Below, in pieces: positions 34,310 through 46,852 of a stretch of DNA of 64,000 nt. Each line of letters starts with the position of its first letter. Position 1 is the stretch's first letter. Source of the DNA: Ricinus communis (taxonomy: Eukaryota; Streptophyta; Magnoliopsida; Malpighiales; Euphorbiaceae). Below the pieces are notes generated by a model, which saw nothing but the letters and a program-made list of their open reading frames with translations, ran no database searches and was not told the DNA's origin. The position numbers were made by a program, and so were the translations under genes. The stretch lies in contig NC_063261.1 of the NCBI RefSeq assembly GCF_019578655.1, positions 11,354,446-11,418,445 on the forward strand, written 5' to 3'.

Positions 34310-37300
34310 CTGATGATTGGACCAAACTTGGAAAATTTCATCTTTCATCCTTCAAAGCCATCCAACATACTGAGCTTGATTATGGGTTTCTTCATTCTAT
34401 TATCAACTTTTCGTGTTCAAAGGACCATGTTTGTAGATTCAATGGGCAAGAACTATGCCCATAATTGAAGAGTTTTCTCCATTCTTGGAGGCCCTAAGGA
34501 TTTTTCTCATCCGATATCTTTGCTAAGGCTTGGTGATCCTTTTCCTGGAAAATTGGTGGAGCTATTGGACATGCCCTGTCACAACCAAATTTATTTATTT
34601 ATTTATTTTATTAATAATTAATATTCATTAGCATGTCATTAAACATGTCATTTGCATCATGATTATGTATGACCTATTTTATTATATTATGTGGTAGATA
34701 AATAAATTATTTAGTTACATATTGATTTAATTGAAAAGTAATGATTTTGGACTAAATTGAAAAGTTAGAAAGAAAGAGGATTAAATTATAAAATTGCCTA
34801 TTTTTACACCAATATACCACCTCTTTCATTTCTTCATTTCTACACATGCATTCCCTATTTCCTCTTCTTCTTTGTCTCTCTCATTCTTCTACTTTTCTTC
34901 TTCAAACCTTGATTTCCTAATCAAACTCTACAAACTTTTAGTAAGTGAAAATCTAATTCTTCTTTTAAGTTTGAAAGATTTGGGCTTTCTTAATCAAGGG
35001 AAACAAAGGTGAGTAATTTTAATTTCTTGATTTTGCTGTAAATTAGGATTAATGATATGAAATTGTTGATGATTATGTGTTTTGGAATTATTTAATCAAG
35101 AGTGAACATGCTATCACTTGTGATCTTGAAGCTGAAATTTCTGGGCATATTTTTCACCTCTGATTTCGTGACCTTAGAGGCTTAATCTCGAAAATTTCCA
35201 AACATAAAAGTTGTAGGTATATGTTTCAGGAATATCTCTGTAAAATGTGTTTGCAGATCGTTGAGTGAGTATGAACTTATAAGGTTCGATTTGCTGCTGC
35301 TCTGTTTGTGGTTCAGCAGGTGACCTGGTTTTTGTGCTGACATTTTGAGGCATTTAGAGGCTGAACCAAGCAGAGAGTTAAACATGAAAGTTGTTCATTT
35401 ATATATATAGTATATGTCTGCAAACTTTCATAATTTTTGGTTGAGTATAACGTGAGATATGTTGAACTTAATATGGCCTGCTCGAAACTATTTTAAGCAG
35501 AAATCGGACTTAGGATTCAGAAATTTGTTGCTAATTGTGTGTTTCACAACTTGAGCTAGAGAAGTCCAAATTGAGTAAAATTAGTGTCTATAGAAACTTT
35601 AGAATGTTACTTTATATCTGGAGAGTTTCATCAGAAAATTTATTCGTTTGACTGGTCATTTAATAGGAAACTTTTTTCTGTTCTGTTTAGATGGAAATTG
35701 GAGCAGCTGTATAGAAAATGTCATAACTATTTCTATACCAATGATTTTGAAGGATTCTTTCTACTATGGTTTCTATAAAAATGGAAGTGTAATTCTGGAA
35801 AATATGAGATTTTTATTAATTGTACATAAGTTTTGGTGTAATTTCTAAGTCAGTACCTGCAAGCTGCCTTCATCAACAAATATGTTGATTTGTTGTCATT
35901 CATCTCATGCATCATATTAATATCTAGAATATATGTTATTTTGTTGAAATGTGATGTTTTATTGATAGTAAAGATATGTATATTTATGCCTTGTGATTGA
36001 ATTGTATTTGTATTGAATATGTGAATAGGTTCATCCAAAGGAAAGGAAATGGTAAGAGAAAAAGAATAGGATTACTTTGTTATCCTATAAATTTTGGTAA
36101 GTATTTAATAGACTAAACTTTGTGTATATTGAGTAGGAACTGCTGTTTGATTACTTGATAATTTCTTGGTTGACTGAGTTGATATTGGTTATGTTTTTGG
36201 TTTGTTGTAAAGTGAATTGATTGTGATGTGTTGTGAAGTGAATTGATTGTGATTAAGGATTGATGACTCTTGAATGGATATTGTGTGATCGGAAAGTACG
36301 ACTACCGAGTATGTGAGATGGCAAGACTGAGCCGGGTGGATAGTCTTGTCAAGTGGTTACTGAAATTTGAAAATGTGGGGAAATGTGAGGATGAGTCATC
36401 TGATCCCAATTTGATAGAAATAATATGTAATTGAATTATTTGACTTGGTTGAGTTTGAGATTATTTGCATTATGTGAGATGAAATTATTTTTTTATGAGA
36501 ATAATTGAAATGGTTGATTTTGTGATTGTTAGTTAAGTGTTGGTATAATTTTCTGTATTGATAAAGACTTGATAATTCTAGCCTAATATACTATAGTTTA
36601 GTAAATTAAATGCTTATTGAGTCGCTAGCTCATTCCTTAGCAATTTTTTTTTCAGGTTAGTGCAGTTGTAGATAGCCTTAGCTGTGCATTGCTCTCTTTG
36701 CATCAGTCAATATTATCAGGTGGGCCAGAGGAGTTATCTAAAGCATTGGGGCATTTTGGGAACTTGTGTGAATTAAAATAATGTATAAATATTCCTTATA
36801 TATATTAAGTATGTCATGTCACTTAAATTGTATGAATGTATATTGTAACTGAGTAGTAAATTATGTTTATGAAGTTAAATATATATATATATATTGCTAT
36901 TCAATTGGATGTTTGAGTTGGGGTGTTACATGCCCCCAACTGAAGTACTTTTCCATTCTTTTGATGAGCACATTACCCTTACTTCTCTAATTTCTTGTTA
37001 TGAGAAGAAAGAAAGAGGAACACTTGCTTGGATTTAGATTTCTGCTGATTTCTCCTGAAGGAGGGGGAGATACCAAAATTGATGGTATCATTGATCAAGT
37101 AGAGCATAGAGCAGATCCTATACCTATTATTTTGACTGAAATCATCATTGGGTTAGACATGTATAAAATCCATCAGTGGTTTGGAGGCACCCTCATTCTC
37201 TTATAGGTATACAACCAAACCTCTTTCTCCTTTACTATTTTTGCCTTAATTTTTGCCTAATACACTCTTTCGAGTTTTCAACTTAGTAGGCTTTTTGTCT

Positions 37301-37914
37301 TAATTTTTATCTAAGCTACCCTTTCGGGTTTTCAACTTAGCTTTCTTTTTTCCTTTTCTTTTTATTTTCTTTTTCTCTTTTCCTTCTACTGATTTGGTTG
37401 GGCAAAAAGCTCCAGATACTGACCATCCCAAGGAACGTTGATAAATATGACTCGAAGCACGTGCAAGTTCGATAAGTTATCACTCCACCGAGACCATGAT
37501 GGCTATATTTCTTGGATGAAAGACATCCCAGATATACTCATTCGCTGGTCTTGCCCTGGTGGAGAATCAAGCATGTAATACTTAAGGTATACGTCGACTG
37601 TGTGCCTTTACTTGGATTACGGGCATCCACTTTCTATACACTCTCAAGACTTTACGGCTAGTACAGGCAGAAGCAACAGATTTTGGAATTCCCTCCTAAA
37701 TTTGAAGGCTTCCCGGTTAGACATGATTTACTAGATAAGATGGAAAGACTTTGGCCTCTTTGATTTCTAAGGCAATCTAATCATAGATGATAACTACAAA
37801 GCTTGGGTTGAGCTTCAAATTACCACTTCTCCTAGATTTGCAAGGTTCAAGAGAACTCGAGAGCTAGCTGTTGATCCTAAAGATGCAGATGCAAATGCAA
37901 AGAGAAGGAAATAA
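34310..37914 (+). pseudogene. Tat accessory ORF 2, two exons, interrupted by a solo LTR
   Basis: Exon 1 begins near DWTKLGKFHLSSF (34,316), passes KDHVCRFNGQEL, shifts frame at about 34,455, is interrupted at 34,576 by a solo LTR, and resumes after 36,930. It runs through ISPEGGGDTKIDG to MYKIHQWFGGTLILL (37,206). A U-rich intron (about 37,207-37,392) has a mutated acceptor; the paralogue at 28,155 still has tgtag. Exon 2 encodes LTIPRNVDKYDSKHVQVR, PWWRIKHVIL and a basic tail ending KRRK before TAA (37,912). The pattern resembles retroelement-borne plant-transposon (DUF7745-like) proteins, but that family name is from memory of the pattern only. Function is unknown. Confidence 0.6.
34577..36930. 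mobile_element. Solo LTR with 5-bp duplication tgccc
   Basis: The 2,354-bp segment starts TGTCACAACC and ends GGGTGTTACA, inverted ends typical of Tekay/Del-type LTRs. It is flanked on both sides by tgccc (34,572-34,576 and 36,931-36,935). Nothing of gag or pol is inside. It contains a (ta)n tract near 36,880. It arose by recombination between two LTRs after insertion into the accessory ORF. Confidence 0.9.
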
Positions 37915-38265
37915 AAAACATGTTTCTTTTTTAGATCTCATTCCTTTTACTTAGTATTTTAGCTTAATTCTTCTTTTTGGTTAGTACGTAAGGTAATAAA
38001 CAAGCATATGTATGTTCGATAAGAATTTCAAACAATTTATTCATTTAATAGAGGTCGAAATAGGTAAATTTTGATTTCTCATGATACAACTCCTGTCATC
38101 AGCATTCTATTCATATTTTCTAACTGATTTTCTCTCATTACCCTAATTTCTGCCTAACTAACCCTTTTGGAGTTTTCCAATCAGTAGGTTATAATTTATA
38201 TTATATATTTTTTACACATAGTATTTCTTGAGAAGCTCCAAGTTGATTAGCTCGGAGAACTCATT

Positions 38266-39320
38266 TCACTCTAGATCTGAGATCTTAGTGGCACCTTTAG
38301 GTAGAATTTCCTTTACCAAGTACGGGCCTTCCAAATCAGGCTTGAATTTCCCTATTGGATAAAACATGGTAGATCTTGTGTGTTTCAACAATAAATCTCC
38401 GGTTCTGATTTTTCCTGGCTTCACTTTCTTATTGAATGCTCTAGCTATCCATTTCTGGTACAACTACATGTGATATAGGGCTTTCATCCTTCTTTCATCG
38501 ATTAGAGCTAGCTGTTGATATCTCTGCTCAGCCTATTGATATTCTGGTATTTCTACCTCCAATACAACTCTCAAGGACTTCAGCTCTAACTTGACTAGTA
38601 AGCTTGCTTCAGTCTTATAAACCAAAGAGTATGGAGTCTGTTCGGTCAATGTTTGCTTAGTTGTTTGATACCCCTAAAATGCAAAAGTTAACCGACATGA
38701 CCAATCGTTTTGATTCCATACCATCTTCAAGAGAATATTCTTTAAATTTTTATCGGCCACTTTGACCGCTCTATCTGCCTGAGGTTTATACGGAGAAGAC
38801 TTGTGATGCTCAATCTTGTATTCTACTAACAAGGTCGTTGTCTTGCCCATAGACTACACCCCATTATCCATTGCGACGTGATGTGGGACTCTATATCTGC
38901 AGATCATATTCCTTTCTATAAATCTAGCCATTTGTCTTGCCCCCATAGTAGTGAATGACTCAGCCTCAACCCACTTGGAAAAATAGTCGATCTCCATCGT
39001 TATGTATCTATGACCATTTAACGAGGTTTTATTTCTCTGATGATGTCAATTTGCCAAGCTAATTATGCAACTCAATTGGAGGCATATGACTCAAGTCATT
39101 GTAAAGCTAGCACTCATGGCATTTCCTTACTAGAGGTATACAATCTTTTTCCATTGTTAAACAGTTGGTGCATAATCTTTCTAGTTAACACTATGTTGTT
39201 CATGTGAGGCTCGCATACTCCTTTGTGCATCTTTTCCATCACCACTTGTGCTTTTGACTTAGTAACATATCGGAGCTGGATAGTAGAAGCCATTCTTCTA
39301 TACAACACTCTCATGGCTAA
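38266..39320 (-). pseudogene. Tat integrase, copy B
   Basis: Minus-strand fragments: HHCC zinc region (EKMHKGVCEPHMNN, about 39,240, then KCHECxLYNDLSHMPP around 39,100); the catalytic core (EIDYFSKWVEAES, about 38,970, then APHHVAMDNGV-like residues near 38,880); and the C-terminal segment MARAFNKKVKP-like (IARAFNKKVKPGKIRTGD) through KFKPDLEGPYLVKEILPKG (38,463-38,266). These match Tat-lineage integrases. Several stops and shifts disrupt the frame. Confidence 0.85.
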
Positions 39321-39567
39321 TGTAAGTTCTGGCCTGTATCTACAGCTCGTACCTTTTCTTTGTAGTTGCCCCTTCAGGATATACCATGTATTCTACAAAC
39401 CTCTTCAGATCATTCTCTTCTGGTCCTATCTAGACTTGCATTATCCAGTTTCCTTCATAACTGGGAGCTCTTGACTTCATGATCACCAACGAGTTCATTG
39501 GAAGTTGCGAGGGGTTGTCCCACATTGATGATAAGGTAGCTAGCGCATCCACCATTTGATTTTCATC

Positions 39568-40478
39568 TTAAGGCAAGTGTATGAATAAACATTTAGAAAA
39601 ATTGCAAACCAAAGTCTTGAGGTAATTGACATATGGTTTCAATCTTTCTTCTTTCACGTCCCATTCTTTAATGGCTTGTTGGATCACTAGCATGGAATCC
39701 CCATAAACCATAAACTGCTTTGCTCCTACTATGACGATGACTTCCAATCTAAGTAAACATGCTTCGTACTCTGCCATATTATCAGTCACTTTAAAATTTG
39801 ATCTTTTAGCCATCAATAGCATTTCTCATTCTAGCGTAATCAGAACTACCCCTGACCCTGCACCTCTTGTATTCACAGCTCCATCGAAGTACATCTTCCA
39901 CTTTTGAATCTCAATCGCCCCCAGATTCTCATCAGGGAACTCTAGATCCCAAGGGTCATCTCCTTTAATCGCATTTTGAGCTAAAAATGCTACTACAGCC
40001 CTACCCTTGACCACCTTCTTGTTGATGTACTCAATGTCAAATTCTATTAGGAGTACTAACCATCTGGTCAATTTCTCATAAAAGACGGAGCTTCAAGTAT
40101 GTATTTCAGCAGGTCTATCTTTGAAATTACTTACACCCTACAAGATTAAAAATAATGTCTTAACTTCCTCATAGCCCTTATCATGGCCAGGCACGTTTTT
40201 CCTACAAGGTTATACTTCGACTAATAAGGTAGCAACTTCTTACTGAGATAATAGACTACATGTTTTATGTCATTTGGTCCACACAGTTCCACCATCGCTC
40301 TTATGACTTCCTGTTCCAAGGCCAAATATAGAATTAACGGTTTTCCATCCTTCAGTGGCTTTAGTATTGGCGGCTTCATTAGATACTCTTTGATCCTATC
40401 AAAGGCTTTCTGATAGTGTTCATCCCATACATCGAGTTGATGTTTCCTAAAGAGTTTGAATATAGGATCACAAACCAT
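39568..40478 (-). pseudogene. Tat dual RNase H (canonical plus archaeal-type), copy B
   Basis: Canonical RNase H region: QKAFDRIKEYLMKPPIL and VVYYLSKKLLPY (40,478-40,221), then RWLVLLIEFDIEYINKK (about 40,060). The archaeal-type RNase H begins at WKMYFDGAVNTRGAGSGV (about 39,900) and continues DNMAEYEACLLRLEV and VYGDSMLVIQQ (39,822-39,650), with the DGA, E and GDS catalytic positions visible. The second RNase H is the hallmark of the Tat lineage. There is a frame break between the parts. Confidence 0.9.
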
Positions 40479-40479
40479 T

Positions 40480-41376
40480 GTAAGCTTGGAAATGAACTTG
40501 CTGATGTATTGTAAACGCCCTAGAAATCCTTTGACTTCTTTCTGTCTTCCGTGTTGACATCTCTTAAATAGCCTTTACCTTATGCGGATCAATTTCTATT
40601 CCTCGTTGGCTCACTACATGCTCTAGCAGCTTTCCTGATGTTACTTTGAATACGCTCTTCTTCAGATTAAGCCTTAGATTATATCTTTCCACTCATCATA
40701 AGAACTTATCAAGAGCCTGAAAGTGTCCTTCCTTTGTTTTGGACTTTACCATCATATAATCTACATATATTTGCACATCCTTATGCATTATATCATGAAA
40801 TAAGGTAGTGGCTATTCTCTAATAAGTTGCCCCTGCATTCTTTAGTCCAAGGACATAACCTTATAGCACTATGTTCCCCACTAAGTGATGAACGATGTCT
40901 TCAGCTTGTCTACTACTACCATCACGATCTATTTGTATATGGAGAAACCATCAGTGAAAGAGTACATAACACTTGAAGCTACACTGTCAACCATGGCGTC
41001 TATATGAGGAAGAGGAAAATCATCCTTAGGGCATACCTTGTTAGATCCCGATAATCCACCCACATTCTTACTTTGCCATCCTTCTTCGGGACCAGGACGG
41101 TGTCTGCAACCATTCAAAATAGTTGACTATGTCGAGGAAATAGCTTTCACTTGCTCAGTAACTTCTTTCCAAATCTTCTCTGCCTATTCCAGCCTTAATC
41201 TTCTTATTTTTTTGCTTGATTGGCTTGATGTACAGATAAGTTAGGATGTGGTGCTCTACTATCTTTCTATCTAACCCTGGCATGTCATTATAGGACCAAG
41301 CAAATATCTCTTTCCTTTTTCCATTTTTTTTTTCTGATTCTCTCCTTTCGTCAAGAGTTATATCATGAGCTATCAT
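40480..41376 (-). pseudogene. Tat reverse transcriptase, copy B, highly broken
   Basis: Minus-strand remnants include KDDFPLPHIDAMVDS and SFTDGFSIYK (41,117-40,930), the fingers/palm segment, and downstream pieces around 40,740-40,860 where the region after the catalytic box is recognisable only at low identity (MIHKDVQIYVDYMMVKSK-like). An upstream ORF (41,376-41,155) carries the connecting segment. No open frame covers the domain. Confidence 0.7.
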
Positions 41377-42147
41377 AATGTTCCTTAGATTTTCATTTGT
41401 GCCTAAATAAATGAATCAATTTTTATGAAATCGATGTCAAACATACACATGTCATGATTATCAAAATACACACTACCATCAAGAAAAACATCGCACAAAT
41501 AAGCAAAATTATCATTTATATCATTGATCTTTGAAAGAAAATAAACATCATCCTCATAAAGATAAGATGTTATTACATTATCATAAAATACATTAATAAT
41601 TTACCCCTCTATCAGGGCAGCTAGCACTTGTTGATTCAGCTTCTCAAGCAAAGCGGCGAATTCTTCCAGCTTCAGCTCTTGAACCTTGGTGGTGATCTTC
41701 TCATGGAATTCCTTGATGCTTAACTCGACCATCCTGTCGATGATCAAACTCTTGAGTATCTCAAATCCCGGCATCTCAGCCCCAGCTATTGTAATAGGTT
41801 CAGGCTCCCTAGAGTATGTCTTGTACTCTTGGACAAACACGTCTTTTATAGTCTTACCTTTTGGTTTGCCCTTATCTGCATCCTTTTGGTAACCTAGTCG
41901 TGCCAAGTTTTCTAACCTTTAAAGTCTGGCAGCTCTGTAATTCCTTGCTGGTTTTCTCCTAGCCCTATTCCGACATGAAATCCATTTTCTTAAACATGCT
42001 ACTACTTTTAGGATCCATGTAGTCCTCATAGAGAATAACAACTTGGAATCTAGTAGGGGCTTCTAGCTCTTTCGCAGCTTCTTTAATGGTCGATACCACC
42101 TTACCACCTTCAGTGTTAGTGGTTATTTTTTCGCCTTCATGAGAGAA

Positions 42148-42609
42148 CTAGACCATCTGATGTACAGTGGAAGGCACTCCTCCTAGGGCATGGAACCATG
42201 TCCTACCCAATAACAATGTAAAAGTTATTAGGATGTCTAAGACAATGAATTTCATAAAAGATTTGATAGGACCCATCTTCACTAGTGTTGAGAATGTACC
42301 TTCCACGTCTCTCTTTGTCTCATTATAGGCTCTTATCACCATATCTGATGGCTTCAGATCTCTTAGAATCATCCCCAGCTTAGGGAGTGTGTGAGAAGGA
42401 CATAAATTAATGGCTGACCCATCATCTACCATTACACATGGGGCCCTCTTCCTCTTAACTTCTGCTGCTATATAGAGAATCTTGTTATAGTTTATTCCCT
42501 CAAGTGGTAGGTCTTCATCCGAGAAGGTAATCATCCCAATGGTGTTGTCGATCATTGTTATGATCATTTCCTCAACTGTAACTATTGTGCTAATGCTTAT
42601 ACTGGACAA
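42148..42609 (-). pseudogene. Tat protease, copy B
   Basis: An open 153-codon stretch contains VMVDDGSAINLCPSHTLPK, DLKPSDMVIRAYNET and LLLGRTWFHALGGVPSTVHQ. The DDGSAxNxCP form of the active site and the LLGRxWxHxxGxxPSxxHQ box are characteristic of Tat-lineage proteases. It is the longest open piece of copy B. Flanking stretches at 41,601-41,906 carry the Lys/Glu-rich linker (KPKGKTIKDVFVQEYK). Confidence 0.85.
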
Positions 42610-42699
42610 GGCCTAGCTTAAAGCCTTTCTGTGATTCGATGAGTGCATATCAGCTGTCTTTTTTTTTCTTCAGCTATTCTAATAACCCATTATCCCCTT

Positions 42700-44800
42700 C
42701 AGGGGCTTTCTTGACTTGCTTCAATTCTTAAACCCTTGTGTCTTTGCCCACTAACTCGGCTTCTTTTTCAGAGTCGATGTCTGCCCATATATCCTTTGCC
42801 TCGACATCTTGAACCTCACACTCATCTTCAGAACAACACCATATTTCTATATCCATGACTGACTTTTTTTCCCCTTCTCTCCAAACCTCCAAAAGACAAG
42901 GCTCACAAGCTGCTTCATCATTTGACCCCTAACCACTTGGTTCAATGTTCTCAAGTCAGATGTCAGCTGAAGGAGGCTTTGAATATCGAACCTTAAAATC
43001 AAATTTACTCAAAAATTGCCCTAATAGATCTTCAAATTCAGATTGAGGAAGTTACTCAACCTGCAATTCTCCATAATTAATCAAGTCTTAAACCTCGTGC
43101 TTGAGACGGTTGCACGGGTCTCATGCCTAAAAGCCTAGTGATACTCACAATACTGACCATTGTAAGGCCTGGGACTATTTTTAGTTGACTGGGGTTTAAG
43201 TTTCCCGCACCATTTTAGGTGATAGAACAACAAGGATAGTGGTTCCCCCCATCTTTGTAGAGGTTCTTAGTGGGCTATCTGGTTCAGTTTCTAGCCCTGG
43301 CTTACTTCAAGGTATGTCTTCGAAAGAGTTCATGACCTCCTCTTATTGAATTCTGGGGTGATCATGGACACTTGGTTTGGTGGTGGTGTGTTGTTGTAGT
43401 TTAGTAGGGGGTTTCTTCTGGTACTTGGCTGGTTTGGGTTGGTCAGTTTTTCAGCATCAATGAGGTCTTGAATTTTATGTTTCAGCTGGATACAGTTATC
43501 TGTGTGGTGGTCAGATGCTTGTTGGAACTAGCAATAGGTGTTGGGTTTGTAACCAGGTGTATTTAGGTTTGGTGGGCTTTTGAGGGTAGTTGGTTAGAGC
43601 ATCCCATTCTGCAGAACCTCTTAAAAATCTTTGAGAGAAGTTGCCTAAAGTTGGAGAACTTCCTCGGTTGTTGGACAACATTCACATCCAGAGTTCTATT
43701 CCCTCTAACTTAATAATTCAGCCTTCCATCGGTTTGCACAGTCTTTCTTTTATAATTCTAAATTTCTTCGAATTGAATCCCATCATCATACAGGTCCATG
43801 AAAGTCTTCGGGTTCATCATCTAAAGCCTTTCGACCCAACAGGGATGAACATTTCAGACCATAGTACAAACTTGGTCCTTTTCAAAAGGCTTGTTCTTCA
43901 TCAACCTAGCTTTGTTTCTCCATCTAGTCAAAAAATCAGAGGACTCATTCGACTTTTATTTGGTGGACTCAAGATCTCTAATTGAGATTTTCAACTGAGT
44001 ATTGTAGTCATATTATTTAACAAATGAATTATACAAATCACACCATTCAACTTTGGCAGATTTTTCTAGACCATGATACAAGTTCATAGCAGGTCCTTCT
44101 AGTGATAATAGAAACAGTTTGACAATTTGGGTCCTACTCAGTTGTATAGTTCCCATGATGGTGACATACTGCTTTAGATGAACCTTTAGATCAGCAATTG
44201 AACTTGTTCATCTCAAGCAAACTAAACTTTGCAGGCAGCATATCCTCACTACTCAACACTAACTCCTCGAAATCATAGGTCGAGTCCAACCCTTTGATTT
44301 CCAGCATGTTGTCAAGCCTGGTGCTTAAGCCACTTATAGCTTCATTAGAGGGTTATTTCCTTTTGGCTTAGTCTAGCATATATTCATCAAAATCCTAGAA
44401 ATTCTGAGGCACTCCTCTTCTAGTAGGGTCTTTAGCTTTAGCATTAGCAGCAACAACAGTAGCGGCAGCAGTTGCAGCAATAATCTTAGTTATAACTGCG
44501 ACTGGGTCAGTAGCAGCAAGTGGATTAGCTGGTAGAATCAGAGCAGTAGATGGGGCTTGGTTCGCAACCATCCCAGCCAAAAGTTGTTGGAGTTCCTCCT
44601 AGGTCACTCCCGTCATATCGTCAATTACGACATTCTTAAGGATTTCAACTTGCTCATTAGCCCTTTCATTGGCCATTTCAGATGTAGCTTCAGTCTCACA
44701 TATGGAACCTTGATGCCTTGGCTTTTCAAGGAGCTTTAAGATAGTCTGGATTCTCTAGGAGATTGGTATCCTCTCAAACCTTCCACCATCTTGTCTCCTC
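42700..44800 (-). pseudogene. Tat gag remnant, copy B
   Basis: The minus strand holds disordered gag pieces, including an Ala-rich N-terminal segment (MAGMVANQAPSTALI, 44,580) and core-like text around 43,700-44,300. Frames shift often. The gag call rests on position upstream of the protease and general composition. Confidence 0.5.
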
Positions 44801-45226
44801 CAACCTAAAGGAAAGGGTTAATATGATGCGTGTAATGCATAAGATGCATGATGCACATGCTATGCACAAGGACAGAAAAGAAAGGGTTAGCACACACATT
44901 AATATACAAAGCATCCTTCCAATCTTATTGCTCCCGCATACGGTTCATGATGAGTCTTTTTCCAATAGGATTTTGGATTTGGGCTTTCTATCAACAGGGG
45001 ATAGTAGGCCCGATGCGCATGTCATAAACTCTCAAAGTAGATTTAAAACAATCAAAGTAATGTTTCTTATTATAAGCATGAAGCCTGCATATTTTGAGCT
45101 TAGGGCTTAGTTCTTTGGGCCAAGGCTTCCCAATATGTGGGCTTTGAGTACTTATAAGGAGAAATATCTCAAATAACAAGCAATAAGGTTCATAAGGGAG
45201 ATTGTTACTGTCATTACCATGAGCTG
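44801..45226 (-). other. Tat 5' untranslated leader, left part
   Basis: No coding text is seen. It is the leader between gag and the 5' LTR of copy B and continues at 61,683 beyond the Athila insertion. Its last five bases, agctg (45,222-45,226), are the left target duplication of the outer Athila. Confidence 0.55.
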
Positions 45227-46695
45227 TGATATGCGTAGAATACACACATCTAAATGGGGATTTTAAGGCAGAATTTATGTACATTTGGATGTGAATTGGT
45301 CCTTACACTCACCCTATGCATCTGTTTGTGTGCTTTAGGTCCAAAAGAAGTCAAAGAGTGATAAAGTGAAGAATTGGACGTCAAAGTTGTCGAAACAAGT
45401 CGAGTTTGCGCATCCCTAATCTGAACATGGCCGTGTTGGTTTTAACACTAGCCGTGTTCCCAACACGGGAACCAAAATGGGCCGTGTTGGGTGCATTCAC
45501 ATCAAAGAAAAAGAAACGTTAAGGAGCACGACCACAGAGAGCAACACGGGCATTAGCACTGAGCCGTGTTCCAAACACGCCCATCAACACTAGCCCGTGT
45601 TCCCAACACGGGCATCAACACGGCCATGGTCACAGTGACAGGATGAATTAATTAAAAGAAAGAGCAAGAGGAAAGAAAAGAAAAATGGTGCGGAGAACGT
45701 CCCAAACCCTAATTTTTCTCTCTCTAAGGGTTTTCTGAGTTGGAACCAAGGAAAAGGAAGACTTGGGCCAAGGTTTAAATCGGATTCCCTTCAAAGATTG
45801 AAGATTGGGCGAGGTTCATTGATTGGTTTCAATTTGAGCAAGAGGAACAAGAATCGATTCAATTCGAGCAAGAGGAATTCAAATTTTACTCTCATCCAAG
45901 GGTGTAATCGGGTTTCTCTACCTTTACTCAGTGTTGTAATTGAATTCTTATGGGTTTTGATAATGAACATGTTTAGCTAGATTGATTAAATCCATTGGGA
46001 TTTCTTTACTATGTTGGCTTAATGTTATATTGTTGGATTGTTTGAGTTGGTTTTGTATTCTTCTTGCTTTCAATATTAATAAGATAATGCATTATTCATG
46101 AGACATTGTGAATTGTGGTGTTTAGATTGCTTTATGTGATTGAGAAGTCCATTTGGCAATTGGAATTTTGAATAGCAAGAATTGGTTAATAATCACTTAG
46201 AGATAAGGATAATTAACTAGCTGAATTAAGAATTAACAAAGCTTAATAGAGGCAGATTAAAGCTTAATGCTAATTTAAGAATCAATCATTAGGAAGAGAT
46301 TCCAACTTTAGGTTATTAAGTTTAGGAATTCGGTTATCTCTAGAGAAAAACCGAATTCAGTTAAGAATTCATCCACAGGTAGCATAATTGGAGTCATCAA
46401 TCCTTTATCTTTTGTTTGATTGCCAACTAGTTTAGGTTCCCTTTGGGTTTGCTTTCTTGTCTAGGTTATTTCATTTATCCATTTACTCCTGCATCTCCCT
46501 TAGAACTTAGCTTGTAGCTATTAGTTAGTTTAGAAATTATTCATCATTCATTTTAGGTTAATATAACAAAGAACAAAGGAGTAACTCTGGGCTTTCACTT
46601 TCCCGAGGAATATGACCTTGATACTAGCCATTAGTGCTAGACTGCATCGATAGGTACACTGCCTTAGATTGTAGCTGCATAGATAGCAACCATCA
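45227..46695 (+). repeat. 5' LTR of the outer Athila
   Basis: The 1,469-bp LTR matches 60,189-61,677. It carries a dense cluster of CCGTGTT and AACACGG motifs at 45,428-45,630. No clear TATA box was seen downstream of this cluster within the LTR. Confidence 0.9.
45428..45630. repeat. CCGTGTT/AACACGG hairpin cluster in the Athila LTR
   Basis: Perfect hairpins are CCGTGTT-CCC-AACACGG (45,452-45,468) and CCCGTGTT-CCC-AACACGGG (45,594-45,612). Further single copies occur in both orientations. The equivalent cluster in the other LTR starts with the same hairpin at 60,425-60,441. Confidence 0.88.
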
Positions 46696-46701
46696 AGTTT
46701 T

Positions 46702-46719
46702 TGGCGCCGTTGCCGGGGA
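46702..46719 (+). other. Primer-binding site, tRNA-Asp type (Athila)
   Basis: TGGCGCCGTTGCCGGGGA lies six bases inside the 5' LTR end. It is the standard Athila-type primer site and fixes the orientation as +. Confidence 0.88.
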
Positions 46720-46852
46720 ATGTTTGAAAAGTAGAGTGAAATTTGCTATTTGTTAATTTAGCCATTTTTTTATTTATATTTATTTATGTTTTGTTTGTAC
46801 ATATTTATTTAGTTAAGTTTATTATTCAAATAGGGGATGATAAGGAGGTTCA

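Noticed and set aside
44395..44580. Ala-rich minus-strand open stretch as a separate gene
   Set aside because: It sits at the gag start of Tat copy B and has only low-complexity composition.
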